Assembly (NCBI GenBank): GCA_030374765.1
Contig: JARGXX010000075.1
Span: 124,001 to 188,000 of the forward strand
Source of the DNA: Agarophyton chilense
Taxonomy: Eukaryota > Rhodophyta > Florideophyceae > Gracilariales > Gracilariaceae
Direction of reading: 5' to 3'
Length of the DNA: 64,000 nt
The notes below the pieces were generated by a model. It was given only the letters and a program-made list of their open reading frames with translations. It was not told the origin of the DNA and did no database searches. The translations under genes were made by a program, and so were the position numbers. Positions 11,629-22,394 of the stretch are shown here, piece after piece; the first letter of the stretch is position 1; every line of letters starts with the position of its first letter.

Positions 11629-11759
11629 AAGGGTACACCGCAATAAAATACACTTGAGTATACACTAATGCTCCCAACCGATTAGAATTGAATATTATGG
11701 AATTATCTAGATAATTCTTCTCCATAATAGACATATCATATCACGCCATGTAGTATGGC
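11629..11759 (+). repeat. direct repeat, copy B
   Basis: Second copy of the repeat at 10888-11010, starting AAGGGTACAC and ending CCATGTAGTATGGC. It carries a short extra palindrome (TCTAGATAATTCT) absent from copy A. Copies and spacing would fit terminal or sub-terminal repeats of a small non-autonomous element, but no target duplication was identified. Confidence 0.7.
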
Positions 11760-13736
11760 ACTGCTGTGCACTATTTTCCTAAGTATTGTATCCGTAACCA
11801 GAGTGAACCTGTTCAGCAAGAACGTTGCACTCTCAGTGCTTTGGTTGTTACAAAGCGTCCTAACTCGCACACCAGCGGTCACGGTCCATGAGGACGCAAA
11901 CACTGCTGTCAGCGGTCTTTTGATACTCTCAGTGAGAGCCTCTTCCCTGTAAAAGATTTCTTCTCTGCAAAAATCCCATTTTTCATCCCCCAACTGATGG
12001 ATGCATCAAAACTTTAAGATATCTTTCAGATGAATGTTCTCTCCTTGCTCAGAAAATTCGTCATGGAAAGTGCGGTGGCCTTTTTTTTAGTATGCATTTG
12101 GCGAGACAGCCAGAATCCTTTGGGATTTCTGTCGAAACTGCTGCTATCCTGGTCATACCGCTCGAATTCTGTGCAATAGAGCCAGTATATGGCATTGCGG
12201 TTAAAAATTCCGGAAACAAATCCAAGTGTACTCAAGAGGCCAGTTGCCAAGTGAAAGGCAATTCATCATGCCCACATTCTCTCGACTTACACAAAACTGT
12301 CCCGTTTTAGTACTAAAGGGTATGAGAAGAAAGGAAAAATCACCAACCAACAATGGCCACACATCGTTTTGAGTTCCTAACGCCAAATCCCTTAACCTTG
12401 CAACATCGAAGCAAACAGGGAAGAGAAATATAGCAAAGCTGCATTACTCTAGACACAACTGTGGCATACCCCAATCTGTTCTCGCGACGCCAAATGGATT
12501 AATGTGAGATGTCTCAGCTCCTACTCTGGGACGTGTCATGGAAGCAGATACAATAATCTCGCTGGGAAGAGTAGCTAGCGAGGTATGTATGTAGCTGGCA
12601 GTTGCTGGATAAATTAACCGAGTTCCTCGGCAGATGTGGTCCACTGAGCAGTAGTAAAGACACCCACGATATGAGTATGGAAGCTCTCCGGGCGAGTTGT
12701 ATAATGGTGTGTCGCAACCGCAGAGCATCGTCCCACGTAAAGCAAGGAGCTGGCTCCTGGCAAATGCGTGGCTTGCAGGTTGTGTTTGTGTTTGTGTTGT
12801 TAGAAAGACACGCATTTCCCAATCAAAAGCAGCAAATGCAATGCAGAAATTGCTCCATTTAATTCCGACCGTGTCCCAGACTGGAGCAGTCACATCCAAC
12901 CAACCGTAGAGTACTACCTTCGTACGAAGGGTAAATACCCAGGGAGAACTATACAGTACGTCAAACAAGTGGGCCCATACACACATTCTGACTTCTCTTG
13001 CTTGCGTGCTCGTGTGAGGAGAAGAAGTATTCAGTTACCCGGCTCTGGATGTTTGTGACAGACAGTTGGCTTACCAACACGATGATGAACGTAGCTATGT
13101 ATCACACTGGTGGTGACGATGATGCGGACAGTCATGAGTGGTCGCGAGAGAAGCGTCAGTCCCATTGCTTTACCGAAACGTGTCTCCAGTGGGGGGGGTC
13201 TGCAACGCTTTTCGATCTTTTTCGCCCATCGCGCGCCACGTGCGATGATATCAGAAACTCATCGCGTAAAACCTTTATCGCCAAACATTCCTCGCGTTCC
13301 TTTAAACGCTAGGTCTCGGATCAACGATCGATTCGATCCAAACCCCCTTTGCACCTACGCTGTCTCTCTGCATTGGAAGCGTTGGGCGGAAATTGCCCAA
13401 AAGTGCCGTAATTGTTCGTACATTAAGTGTACTTAGGTCTCACAGAACAATGCTTTGCCTTAAAAATGTGAGCAGAAGCGCTCGCGCGATCCCGACCACT
13501 CTGCGGTTGCTGGCGCCAATCTAAAACTATAACTTGCTGCTCTGGAGTCGCATAGTCAGCTCACACATCCTGGTGTCAGAATTCCACTCGTGTCTCAACC
13601 TGATTCAAAGCTTTATTGTTGAGAGCAATCCCTATATTAACCGTGAGTGCTATCCTCTCCATTCCGACGGGGAAACTTGCTCTGAAGCTCTTACTTTTTT
13701 AAAGGCCCATCGTCCATTCGAACCACTTCATATGTG
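11760..13736. other. gene-poor stretch, no family recognised
   Basis: Short minus-strand open frames at 11736-11993 and 12026-12386 read like pieces of one decayed protein (for example FDRNPKGFWLSRQMHTKKKA), perhaps another transposase, but I cannot place them. A plus-strand frame of about 105 codons near 13119-13436 is also unassigned. Confidence 0.35.
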
Positions 13737-14405
13737 ATGGCCACCCACGCGAAGCGATGGAGATTTGCACGGCACCTCGCTCACCACACCAGTCTCGTTT
13801 CGCAAGAAGCAACATCCACGTCCACCGATTCATTTGAGCTTCAAAGCGCACCTCTTTCACACGTTCACCCACCGTTAGTCAAGACAAAAATGATTTCCAT
13901 TATAAGCAACTTGCGCTCGAGAAACCCTAGTGATGATAATGAGGGAAGGTACTATGAGTCTCAGACTGAAGAAAGTGAGGCAAGTGAACGGACAGAAGTT
14001 GATAGCCATGATACCAACTACGATGACTCTGACGAAATTCCATGGTTTGGAGCAACTGAAGCTGTCATACTTGCCAATTGGTCGCGAGGAACCACCCCAG
14101 TGGAATTGGGGGACACTGTATCAGAAGAGGAAGAAAAGCACCAAGAAAGAGACGACTACATAGAATTTCAAAGTCTAAGTCCGCGACCCCGCCTCTTATC
14201 CATGTTTGATAGACAAATTAGAGTGGTTTCTTCGGGATCAATAGGCAGTTTAGGCGATGAAAAGGATCTGGACATCAACGATCTTTACCAATTCTTTTTG
14301 GAGGCAACTCGCACCGCCCCACCTTCTTTGGTGAACAACGTGAAGCGCCGAAGGTCCAAATTTGCAGTATCACGCTCTAACAGGTCGGTGTTCAGACGAA
14401 GCTGA
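13737..14405 (+). CDS. acidic low-complexity protein, function unknown
   Basis: I do not recognise this gene. From the ATG at 13737 it reads 222 residues without a stop. The first ~45 residues are basic and His/Ser-rich (MATHAKRWRFARHLAHHTS), a possible organelle leader. The middle is strongly acidic (EESEASERTEVDSHD, YDDSDE, EEEEKHQERDDY). A Trp-containing patch IPWFGATEAVILANWSRG and the segment DINDLYQFFLEATR look like short ordered motifs. The C-terminus is basic (VKRRRSKFAVSRSNRSVFRRS). Base composition resembles the neighbouring genes. It converges on the SMP/C2 gene with 89 bp between stops. A real gene is more likely than not; no function is proposed. Confidence 0.5.
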   Translation: MATHAKRWRFARHLAHHTSLVSQEATSTSTDSFELQSAPLSHVHPPLVKTKMISIISNLRSRNPSDDNEGRYYESQTEESEASERTEVDSHDTNYDDSDEIPWFGATEAVILANWSRGTTPVELGDTVSEEEEKHQERDDYIEFQSLSPRPRLLSMFDRQIRVVSSGSIGSLGDEKDLDINDLYQFFLEATRTAPPSLVNNVKRRRSKFAVSRSNRSVFRRS

Positions 14406-14494
14406 GACCGGAAAGTGAGACATTGCAAAATACTCTCTCTGTACACCTGAGATGAAGACCGGGACACGTTGGGTCAATCATCGATTGGTAACCT

Positions 14495-16565
14495 TTACAC
14501 TAAAGTAGGGTCGATAAACTCGTTGAATTGGACATCGAAACGTACACGACCACCACCAGTCGTTAGGTCTAACCAAATAGCTTCGGCAAATGAGCTTAAG
14601 CTAGAGATCGGCAAACTCCCGTATCCGACGAGGGCTCCGCGTCCGTGAACAGTTCTCTTCGGTCGTTGCAGTTCAAGAACACTACTTTGGACGGAGTTGT
14701 GTGAAGGTGGAGGGAGGCCACTTCGAAAAACCGTGAACCTAGATCCCTCGCGAACTTCAACGCGAAGGATCGCTGACTCTGGTTCTTCGACGTACAATTC
14801 CCAACCCTCAAGACAGTAAAATCTGCGGTTAGTATCAGAGAGGATCACACAGTGACGCTGCACTTAATAACCAACACTTACCTCATTCCACACAGCGCTT
14901 CCTATATCCTCACCACTTTGGGATGTAGCTTTGTTTCTCTTTGAAGTTACAGTTTGTGATTCTACAGAGATGACGACGTATGGGTCGGTGAAACCCAGAA
15001 CAGGCACACGAAGACCTTCAGCTCTGAGCAAAACACCGCTTACAATACCTCGATATCGTTTTGGAATAAATACGCTCTTCAAATCACCCCAAACGCTGAT
15101 GAACTCTCTCAAACTGACTACGCCATCACTGTCAACATCAAGTAGATTGATGATGGAGCGACGATCTGCTTGCGATGCATATCCCCATTCTATGAGACCG
15201 TTTGAAATTTCTTCTGGAGAAAGTTGACCATCGCCATTGACATCTATGGTGGTAAACAAACTGGTGAGCATGGGAAAAGCTATACACAATTCGTCATCTG
15301 ACATATCTTCAAACGATGACTCAATTCCTTGGCCTTCTAAAACGCTTCGCTCAAGACTCAAATCTGAGTCAGTGTCATCCATGAGATCAACAAGTTGCGT
15401 CTTTGGAAACAAAAATTCCTGAGGAAGATCTATGGTAAGTATTTTTCGGAGAACATTTGACAAAACCGGAATAGCTGTGACGGGAATTAAGCTCGCAACT
15501 GAAATGTTCATGCGGACAGTGGGCATACCCGTGAGTGCCCACTGTGCAAACCGAAGCCACGGTTTGTACGGAATGACAGTAAGTCCAAGCCAAACCTTGG
15601 CTTCGATGTCTAATGAGCTGATACATATTGGAACGGTTAGCGCTCTATTCAGACCCGGTATACAGACGACAACATCCAAGTTGATGCGGCCTTCTTCGTC
15701 ACCCACCAAACGAAGAGAAAATTTATATTGAATCTCGTTCAGGGCTCTAGACGGCAGTCGCTGTATTTTACGAAGCAGACATGGACTCTCACCGAGGGTG
15801 AGCTTTGTTATCTTGACTGACTGAACAAAATCAGGCAGCTCCATGTCATTGAGAACTGGCTGTAGCACATCCCTCACAATTCCATTCGTGGACTTCCTGA
15901 AGAGGCGCCAAAGCGTGCCAAGACTACATCACAGTAACAAAAAGATGTAAGATTTCGGAATCATTGGGCTGAACGAAGGAGATAAAACGCAAATTGTAGT
16001 TGTGTACGCTCAATTGCGCTTAGTATACATAGTTGTGTTTCGAGGGAACATACCTCATGTTAAGCCATACAGCATTTTCACCCGTTGTGGCTCTCGCACG
16101 GGAGGGAAGAGAAATAAGATTAATATTTTGATCCTCTTGGAGTTGATACACTTCTCGCGCACTGCCTTTCGTATCAGCCATTGTGGTAATGTCACCGGCC
16201 TCATCAAGACCAGTAGGCAAGTCTAGAGCGCTGTCACTTCTTTTCAAAAACCACGACGCGATGGCACCAAAAGCGGCGGCAAGCGCAATCATGACAACAG
16301 ACAATGGGTCAGCCACCCTATCTCGCAGAGCAAGAAACGGATTTGACGTAAAATCAGTGAGAATGACAATACGCATGTTCTGTATTGGCGTACGTGAGTT
16401 CGGAATCGTTATCCATGTGTTTGGAGGTTTAGGTTGCTTAGAATTAGAATTGCATTGAGTCAGGAAACCCTTACGATTGTGGATATATTTAGGCTTGCGT
16501 CCGGATTTAATACATCTTCGATCGCGGAGAAGACCGGAGCTGGATACGAAAGAAAGGCGTGGCAT
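14495..16565 (-). CDS. SMP / EF-hand / C2 membrane-contact lipid-transfer protein
   Basis: Extended-synaptotagmin/NTMC2-type protein, about 621 residues in three exons (16565-16054, 15923-14882, 14806-14495; introns 130 and 75 bp). Exon 1 encodes a basic N-terminus and one membrane segment (about 87-107). The SMP domain begins at VWLNM, crosses intron 1, and ends near LTIDLPQEFLFPK (about 166-345). Two canonical EF-hand loops follow, DVNGDGQLSPEE (about 397-408) and DVDSDGVVSLRE (about 432-443). Then comes one C2 domain (about 462-621) with GFTDPYVVI and, across intron 2, VWNE/GWELYVEEPESAILRVEV. For intron 2 the acceptor TTGAG at 14807 keeps the frame; the stronger-looking CGCAG upstream does not. 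SMP domains carry lipids between ER and another membrane. The EF-hands suggest calcium control (inference). The N-terminal start is less certain. Confidence 0.85.
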
Positions 16566-17059
16566 TCGGAGGAATTCACATATCGATGTAGTGGTCAGGG
16601 GGTGGGTGATGGGCCATGAGGCCAGGAAGCACCAGCCAGTAACGATGAATCGGTAAAGTATCGAAGAGAGGCGAATGAAGAACTACAAAAACAAAGAGAT
16701 TTAGCGGACGTGTATAGAAGTATTCAACAACCGCAACACAGGTAACTCACATGTGGTCGTCTGTGTGGGCTTGCGGAGATCAACGGTGTTCATACGAAGG
16801 GTAACCCTCTTACATACTGTACTTATTCAAGAAATCCATTTGAATGAAGATCGGTTACTTGCGTCTCCTCCAATTCTTCATGCAATTATGATAGTATCTG
16901 TAAGCTATCAATTACAGCTCCGATTGTCGACTGTACTCCGCCGTGATACCGGCGGGCGGACATCGACGGCGCTTCTTGCGTTCTGCACCTAATGCCGCGC
17001 ACACTCGAAGTTCTACATCCCTGAACGACACCGTTCGCATCTCCCCTTTCACGATCAAA

Positions 17060-17494
17060 ATGAAACGATCAGGAGCCGTCTCTTCGTCGCGACGGAAGTC
17101 GCGCAAGGCCCACTTCACCGCGCCGTCTTCCGTCCGTCGCATCATAATGTCGGCGCCACTTTCCTCTGAACTCCGTCAGAAGTATAATGTGCGCTCTCTG
17201 CCGATCCGAAAGCACGACGAAGTGCGCGTTGTACGCGGGCAGTACAAAGGAGAAGGAAAGGTTCTTACATGCTACAGGAAGAAATATGTAGTTCACATTG
17301 AACGCATTACCAGGGAGAAGGCAAACCAGATGCCGGTGCCTGTTGGCATCCATCCTAGCAACTGCGTCATCACCAAAATTAAGATGGACAAGGATAGAAA
17401 GGCTATTCTGGACAGGAAGAATCGCGAAGCTAAGCAAGAGAAGGGCAAATTCTCTGAGTCTGATGTCAACGTGCCCATGGCTGACGTCGATTAA
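17060..17494 (+). CDS. RPL26: 60S ribosomal protein L26 (uL24)
   Basis: 144 residues, against 145 in human, with no intron. uL24 binds 23S-like rRNA near the exit tunnel and is placed early in 60S assembly. Diagnostic segments are [51 protein letters not shown] with the KOW motif, [12 protein letters not shown] and [19 protein letters not shown]. The ATG at 17060 (MKRSG) aligns with the family start; the frame runs open further upstream without a better ATG. The last 20 residues are less conserved. It is divergent from the SMP/C2 gene (494 bp) and convergent with GluRS. Confidence 0.95.
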   Translation: MKRSGAVSSSRRKSRKAHFTAPSSVRRIIMSAPLSSELRQKYNVRSLPIRKHDEVRVVRGQYKGEGKVLTCYRKKYVVHIERITREKANQMPVPVGIHPSNCVITKIKMDKDRKAILDRKNREAKQEKGKFSESDVNVPMADVD

Positions 17495-17815
17495 AATCAT
17501 TTCTTGCTTAACCTTCAAGAAAATCTTCAATGCTCGGAATGCAATTTATATAACACTATATTTGATGGTGAGGATGGTTATTGAAATCTTTTCTTTTGTA
17601 GACGGACTCGGATACTTTGTCAACTCTTCAGCATAAATGATGTGTTTGGTGTTGAGCTTCTATTCTTATCTTTCTTCCAAGCGTACGAGCAATTGTCCAA
17701 GGGATCCATTGTAAGAACCGAGGTTCTCAATTGTCCGAATAACTACGACTTCAAATCGCGTCCCCAGAGCACAAGCGTCCCTATTGCTGTTGTAGGTATT
17801 CAATGTCACTTTTTC

Positions 17816-19504
17816 TTACTTCACCCGAGTTTCTTCAAGATGGTATCGAAGTAACTGCATTCTTTTTGAAAGAGGGACCAATGACGATGATGCGTTACTC
17901 GTCTCGGTCAAGTGCAAAACTCTGAGAATTTCGCCTACATCCGGGCCGCTCATTTTGCCAGTCAAAGCTAATCGCAAGGGATGAAACAGTCGTTTCCCCT
18001 TCCTCTTTGTTTCTTTCCCAACGGCTTTTACCCACTTCTTCCATAGCGCTGGATGGTCCTCGTCCGTACCCGCAGGCATATTACCCGTGTCATAATCCCG
18101 AAGCGCGATTTTACCGAGCTCAAGGAAGCCACCTTCTTCAGCCAAAAGCTCATCAGCCTCGCCAGACGCAATTGTTTCTTCTAGTGGATAGCTGAACACG
18201 TTCAGAATTTCCCTGTTGGCATCATTGACCAATTCAAGAGAGCCTTTCACCAATGCCGTAGCTGCGCTACCTAAATCGGTACCAGGCTCTATGACATCTG
18301 TGAACGCTCTGGATCGCTTCCACTCTTGAATAACCAGAGTTTCAATATCCTCTTGGGCCAATGCGCGTAAATGCTGACCATTTATGAATCGCAGTTTGTC
18401 TCCATCGAACATAGCCGGCGACTTGGTAATACGATTGATATCAAATGCTTCAACAAGTTCATCAACTGTGTATATTTCCTTCTCTGTTCCATCATTCCAT
18501 CCTAGAGTGGCAAGATAGTTTATCATAGCAACTGGTAGGTATCCCTCCTCCCTAAACTGAGTGACGCTGGTTGCACCATGTCTTTTAGAAAGCTTACTGC
18601 GATCGGCGCCTAGAATGAGAGAGCAATGAGCATACTGAGGAGCTTCAAAACCCAGAGCCCGAAGAATAAGTACCTGCCGTAGAGTGTTTGTCAAATGTTC
18701 TTCAGCCCGAATCACAGTTGATATTCCCATGAGCGCATCATCGACTGCAACGCAGAAGTTGTAAACTGGGACTCCGTTGCTTCTCAACAAAATAAAATCT
18801 CCTACGGTAGAGTTTGCATCCCATGCGACTTTGCCTCGTATGGCATCCTCAATTATGACGCGACTACCGTCTGGTACCCTGAATCGGACTGTGTACTGGT
18901 CTCCTCTTTCAATCCTTATTTTAACCTCCTCTGGATTTGCATCTCTCCAAGTACCGTCATATTGAGGTGGGCGCCCCTGAGCTTCAGCTTCTAATCGCTT
19001 ACGGTCTAGTTCCTCTTCTGTGCAAAAACAAGGATAAGCCTTGCCCTCCCTTACTAGTTTCTCGGCAAGTTGATTGTACAATTCGCCGCGCTCACTTTGT
19101 CGATAAGGACCACATTCACCGCCAATATCCGGTCCCTCATCCCAGACTAGACCTAGCCAACGCAAGTCGCGTAGAACCATGTCTTCTGATTCTCGTGTGG
19201 ATCGCGCCAAATCCGTGTCCTCAACGCGTAAGAGAAATGAACCATTCTGCTGACGGGCCAGTAGCCAATTGTACAGCGCTGTGCGTGCTCCACCGACATG
19301 GAGGGCGCCGGTTGGAGATGGCGCAAAGCGTACTCGCAAGGTCTTGGCAGGCGCAGCGGCTGTGGCAGTAGACGAATAAGCGGCACGAGGAATAGGCGAT
19401 CGACCGCTTACGACCGGACGAAAACGTGTCAGGAAGTTACCTACACGCTGAGACGAAAGGAAAGTGGAAGTCGCAAAAGCGACTCGAGTAGATTGGAGCT
19501 TCAT
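17816..19504 (-). CDS. GLTX: organellar glutamyl-tRNA synthetase
   Basis: Class Ib aminoacyl-tRNA synthetase of the bacterial/organellar type, charging tRNA with glutamate. 562 residues from the ATG at 19504 (MKLQSTRV); the frame stays open upstream but without ATG. Residues 1-53 form a Ser/Arg/Ala-rich leader for plastid or mitochondrion. The catalytic core begins LRVRFAPSPTGALHVGG (HIGH motif, about 60-72), then RVEDTDLARS, ADRSKLSKRHG (KMSKS equivalent, 303-308) and LGWNDGTEKE. The C-terminal anticodon-binding region ends with HPLRLALTGKMSGPDVGE, typical of the family. In plants one such enzyme serves both organelles and also charges tRNA-Gln for transamidation; the same role is likely here (inference). 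Confidence 0.95.
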   Translation of the reverse strand: MKLQSTRVAFATSTFLSSQRVGNFLTRFRPVVSGRSPIPRAAYSSTATAAAPAKTLRVRFAPSPTGALHVGGARTALYNWLLARQQNGSFLLRVEDTDLARSTRESEDMVLRDLRWLGLVWDEGPDIGGECGPYRQSERGELYNQLAEKLVREGKAYPCFCTEEELDRKRLEAEAQGRPPQYDGTWRDANPEEVKIRIERGDQYTVRFRVPDGSRVIIEDAIRGKVAWDANSTVGDFILLRSNGVPVYNFCVAVDDALMGISTVIRAEEHLTNTLRQVLILRALGFEAPQYAHCSLILGADRSKLSKRHGATSVTQFREEGYLPVAMINYLATLGWNDGTEKEIYTVDELVEAFDINRITKSPAMFDGDKLRFINGQHLRALAQEDIETLVIQEWKRSRAFTDVIEPGTDLGSAATALVKGSLELVNDANREILNVFSYPLEETIASGEADELLAEEGGFLELGKIALRDYDTGNMPAGTDEDHPALWKKWVKAVGKETKRKGKRLFHPLRLALTGKMSGPDVGEILRVLHLTETSNASSSLVPLSKRMQLLRYHLEETRVK

Positions 19505-20034
19505 TCCACTCAGGAACTGGTTTGCCACGGCCTTTGGGGAGGAGCTAAGAAAGCAATGATTGCGCCGGGAGAGTGGGCATGGATGACGATTCGCGGTGAG
19601 GTGGTGCAGAGAGATGCGGAATGCTCACATAGGTTGTGGCCGAGATCAGATGCCGAAGGTGGCAATCTGCTAATGGCTATGGGCAATGCTCAGGGGCTGT
19701 ATGATTGTCTCGAGAAGTCTTACAGAACGTGTTGCCGTTGCCACGCGAAAGGCAGCAAAGCGTTATTTTTCGTCCCGCACCCCTTCGGAACTTCAGCAAT
19801 TTGCCTGCCGGGACGTGGGTGGCGTTGTTGTACGAGAAGGGTTGCGGCGCGAAAGAGTCTACGAGCGCAGCGGTCATCTACCAAGTGACTTTGATCGCGC
19901 GCACCTCCCTGCAGAAGGCGACGTCCAGCCAGCCAGCCAGCCTCCAATTTAGAGCTCGGTAGCCGTGCCGCACCACTCAGCGTTAATCCTGTGCAACCCG
20001 TTTGAATGCTGTTAACGGCGCATCACAGCGCACG

Positions 20035-22152
20035 ATGGACGATCTGCTCGCAAATTTGGGCGCCACTGATGGATCCGTGTTTGACGCTCAGAATGTCCTT
20101 GGAGCCTCGTTTGACTTGGAAAGCGGATTCATGTCGTCTCCGCAGACCACTAATCTTTATCCTTCCGACGTTCCTGCTCACATGCGTCCGCAGAACTCCG
20201 AAATGGACTTCCTAACTGAAGAAGAGGAGAAGCCCGTTGTTAATATAACTCCTACAGCCACGCCGCCTGTCGCCGTCAAGCGTGAAAACTCCCAGATTCA
20301 GACTGCATTCGCTGAGCCAACCGGTCAACAGTCTGAGAGCCCCGAAAGCCAAAACCCAATTGACGTGGACCGCCGTCGATTGAGACCTATAGCAGATAAT
20401 GTCGTATTAGAGAGCTGGAGATTAGTTCGCAGCCAGCGAGATTTTATTGCAGCTGTGCGTAGAAGACTGCCGCGGAGCACCGGTACGACCGCTTTGGAGG
20501 AATCTTCTGATCAGCCTGGTCTTCCAGTATTGAGCAGTATAACCAAGTCTGAGCCGATGAGTCTAGATAAAGACGGGCAGGAAGACTTGTGGGGGCTTCC
20601 CCTGGCCTCAGAGGGTGCGCTTTTAGATGCGCTTATGATCCGCCTTGTGAACGCCGAGGCACCTTCTATGCTCCTCATGAAGTACTTATCCTATTCGTTG
20701 CTTTCGGGTTTAGTGTCGCAGAACGCAGTTATTGCAACCTACTTGACATGGACCACAAGCACAGAGAACGTTTCTGTTCGGGTCATGAGGAGGTTTGCCG
20801 AATTTCTGGTCGATATAATTCCCAACTACTCTTTCTCTAACTGCGGTGGGGATCTTTTTTTGGAAGTGAAACAACTGCTCAACGCCTTTATTTCGGTGAT
20901 CAGATCTACAGCGAGGTCTCCAGAGATTGCACCCGCCTTAGTACAGATGCTGAGCCATGACCGAACAATAGCTCTTGTGCGCTCGTGTTTGCGAAGGATC
21001 CCTTCAATGTGGGATCCTCTGAGAGCAGCCCTTGCTCAGCTTGAAAGCGCCCCTCCAGTGGAACCGGGAGTTCCACTCAATTTTGCACCCCAGTCAGCGT
21101 TTGCGGAAGCAAGTGAACTGAGAGAGCTCGTCGAAAAGCTGCAGCGTGGCCTTTGTGTCGGTATAACAAGTCTGGAAAAAATATTATCTTCTTTGAGCTA
21201 CCTGATGCTTCCGAAATCAGATGCCCCACTACCAGCCGCTCTGAATACCCCTTACGCTGTAACGGTTCAAGTGTTTGGGAATGAAGTAGCGGGGGCAATA
21301 AGGGAACTATGGAGCCAAAAAGAAAGTCAAGGTGGTGACGTTCAACACCTATATGCGCTTGTGCGTGCCACAAAACCGCCAACGCCGAACCACCCACAGC
21401 CAGACCTGCCCAAGTATGGCTTAACACGAAAAGTTAAAGCTTGCGAGGCCGCTGTTCGCTTTCTTTCTCAAAAAGCGTCTTCGCCCGGTGCTACGGATTT
21501 GTGGCGAGGAATTTGGGGAGGCACGCAACGTCTGCAGCGAATAATAAGGGATGGGGTTCCGCAAGTGAAGAATGAAATAACCACAGAAACGAGCGCATTG
21601 ATTGTGGCCATGGCTGTGATTTGCGTTGCAGCACTATGCCTGGGTCCATCCTTAAGAGTGAACGATGGGAACGATGGGATCGAGACAACGGATCCTGAGG
21701 TGGTTAAACGAGAACAAGAGCAGAATCAACATGTGGAAGAATCGATCGGTGAGCTAACGGCTTTTGCCGTAAACAGCCTTGAGGCGGCTGCCACTGCCGA
21801 TGAAACGCCCGTGTGGAGATCGTTTGGTGTCTGGCTTTTACTGCTTATGTCCAGGTGCGGAACTATGTTAAGGGCTAGTGGCTGTGACCATGTGAGAGCG
21901 GTTAAAGTGCTGCGAGCATGGGGTGGCATGCCAATCGGAACACAAGGACCTCATGTGTCACATGGAACAAGTGCACACAAGCATAGTCAAAGTGGCACCG
22001 GGCACCAACAATCGCAGAGCTCTTCATCTCTGGCACAATCGGAAGGACTTGCACTCTTTGCCTCGTCTTCTGCACTTGCTATCATTGATGCGTCAGATGT
22101 TTCAGGCTCTGAGGAAACGCTTCGCGCGCTTTGTGACGACGTGGTGCAGTGA
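20035..22152 (+). CDS. possible Mediator tail subunit (MED5/MED24-like)
   Basis: 705 residues from the ATG at 20035 (MDDLLANLG); the frame opens 11 codons earlier on a TTG. No intron. The first ~120 residues are acidic and disordered. Then come helical repeats: LLDALMIRLVNAEAPSMLL, KYLSYSLLSGLVSQNAVIAT, VRRFAEF-type helices and LQRGLCVGITSLEKILSSL. The segment around residues 195-245 resembles the MED24 stretch that also reads DALLEQAM...P.PLILSYLKYAISS..VS. Human MED24 is about 990 residues, so this would be a short form. The match is from memory and weak. It could be another HEAT-type protein. A hydrophobic run (ALIVAMAVICVAALCLG, near residue 525) could be mistaken for a membrane segment. 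The tail is Gln/Ser/His-rich. Confidence 0.5.
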   Translation: MDDLLANLGATDGSVFDAQNVLGASFDLESGFMSSPQTTNLYPSDVPAHMRPQNSEMDFLTEEEEKPVVNITPTATPPVAVKRENSQIQTAFAEPTGQQSESPESQNPIDVDRRRLRPIADNVVLESWRLVRSQRDFIAAVRRRLPRSTGTTALEESSDQPGLPVLSSITKSEPMSLDKDGQEDLWGLPLASEGALLDALMIRLVNAEAPSMLLMKYLSYSLLSGLVSQNAVIATYLTWTTSTENVSVRVMRRFAEFLVDIIPNYSFSNCGGDLFLEVKQLLNAFISVIRSTARSPEIAPALVQMLSHDRTIALVRSCLRRIPSMWDPLRAALAQLESAPPVEPGVPLNFAPQSAFAEASELRELVEKLQRGLCVGITSLEKILSSLSYLMLPKSDAPLPAALNTPYAVTVQVFGNEVAGAIRELWSQKESQGGDVQHLYALVRATKPPTPNHPQPDLPKYGLTRKVKACEAAVRFLSQKASSPGATDLWRGIWGGTQRLQRIIRDGVPQVKNEITTETSALIVAMAVICVAALCLGPSLRVNDGNDGIETTDPEVVKREQEQNQHVEESIGELTAFAVNSLEAAATADETPVWRSFGVWLLLLMSRCGTMLRASGCDHVRAVKVLRAWGGMPIGTQGPHVSHGTSAHKHSQSGTGHQQSQSSSSLAQSEGLALFASSSALAIIDASDVSGSEETLRALCDDVVQ

Positions 22153-22394
22153 CGAAAAGTGTTTCTCGGTAAATATGGGCCTGTATGTATCCGAACCATT
22201 TCGTAGATCGCTTTTCTATGGGTCCCTGGTTCGGAGGACGCCAAACGTGTATATTGAGAAGGACTCTTAAGGTGTATGTTGTTGTGGAGTAGATAAAAGT
22301 AAGTATCGTCAAATGTGCTGGGTACCATTGTTAGAAAACTATTGCAGCCCGAGTGCAAGAATCGCCCATGTAAAGATTTAACTGTGCGACAGTG

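Noticed and set aside
11101-11643. 180-codon minus-strand frame between the direct repeats
   Set aside because: No ATG at a sensible place, Pro/Ser/Arg bias and no motif; not enough for a gene call.
21606-21656. Membrane segment in the MED-like protein
   Set aside because: A single hydrophobic helix inside a helical-repeat protein; more likely a buried helix.
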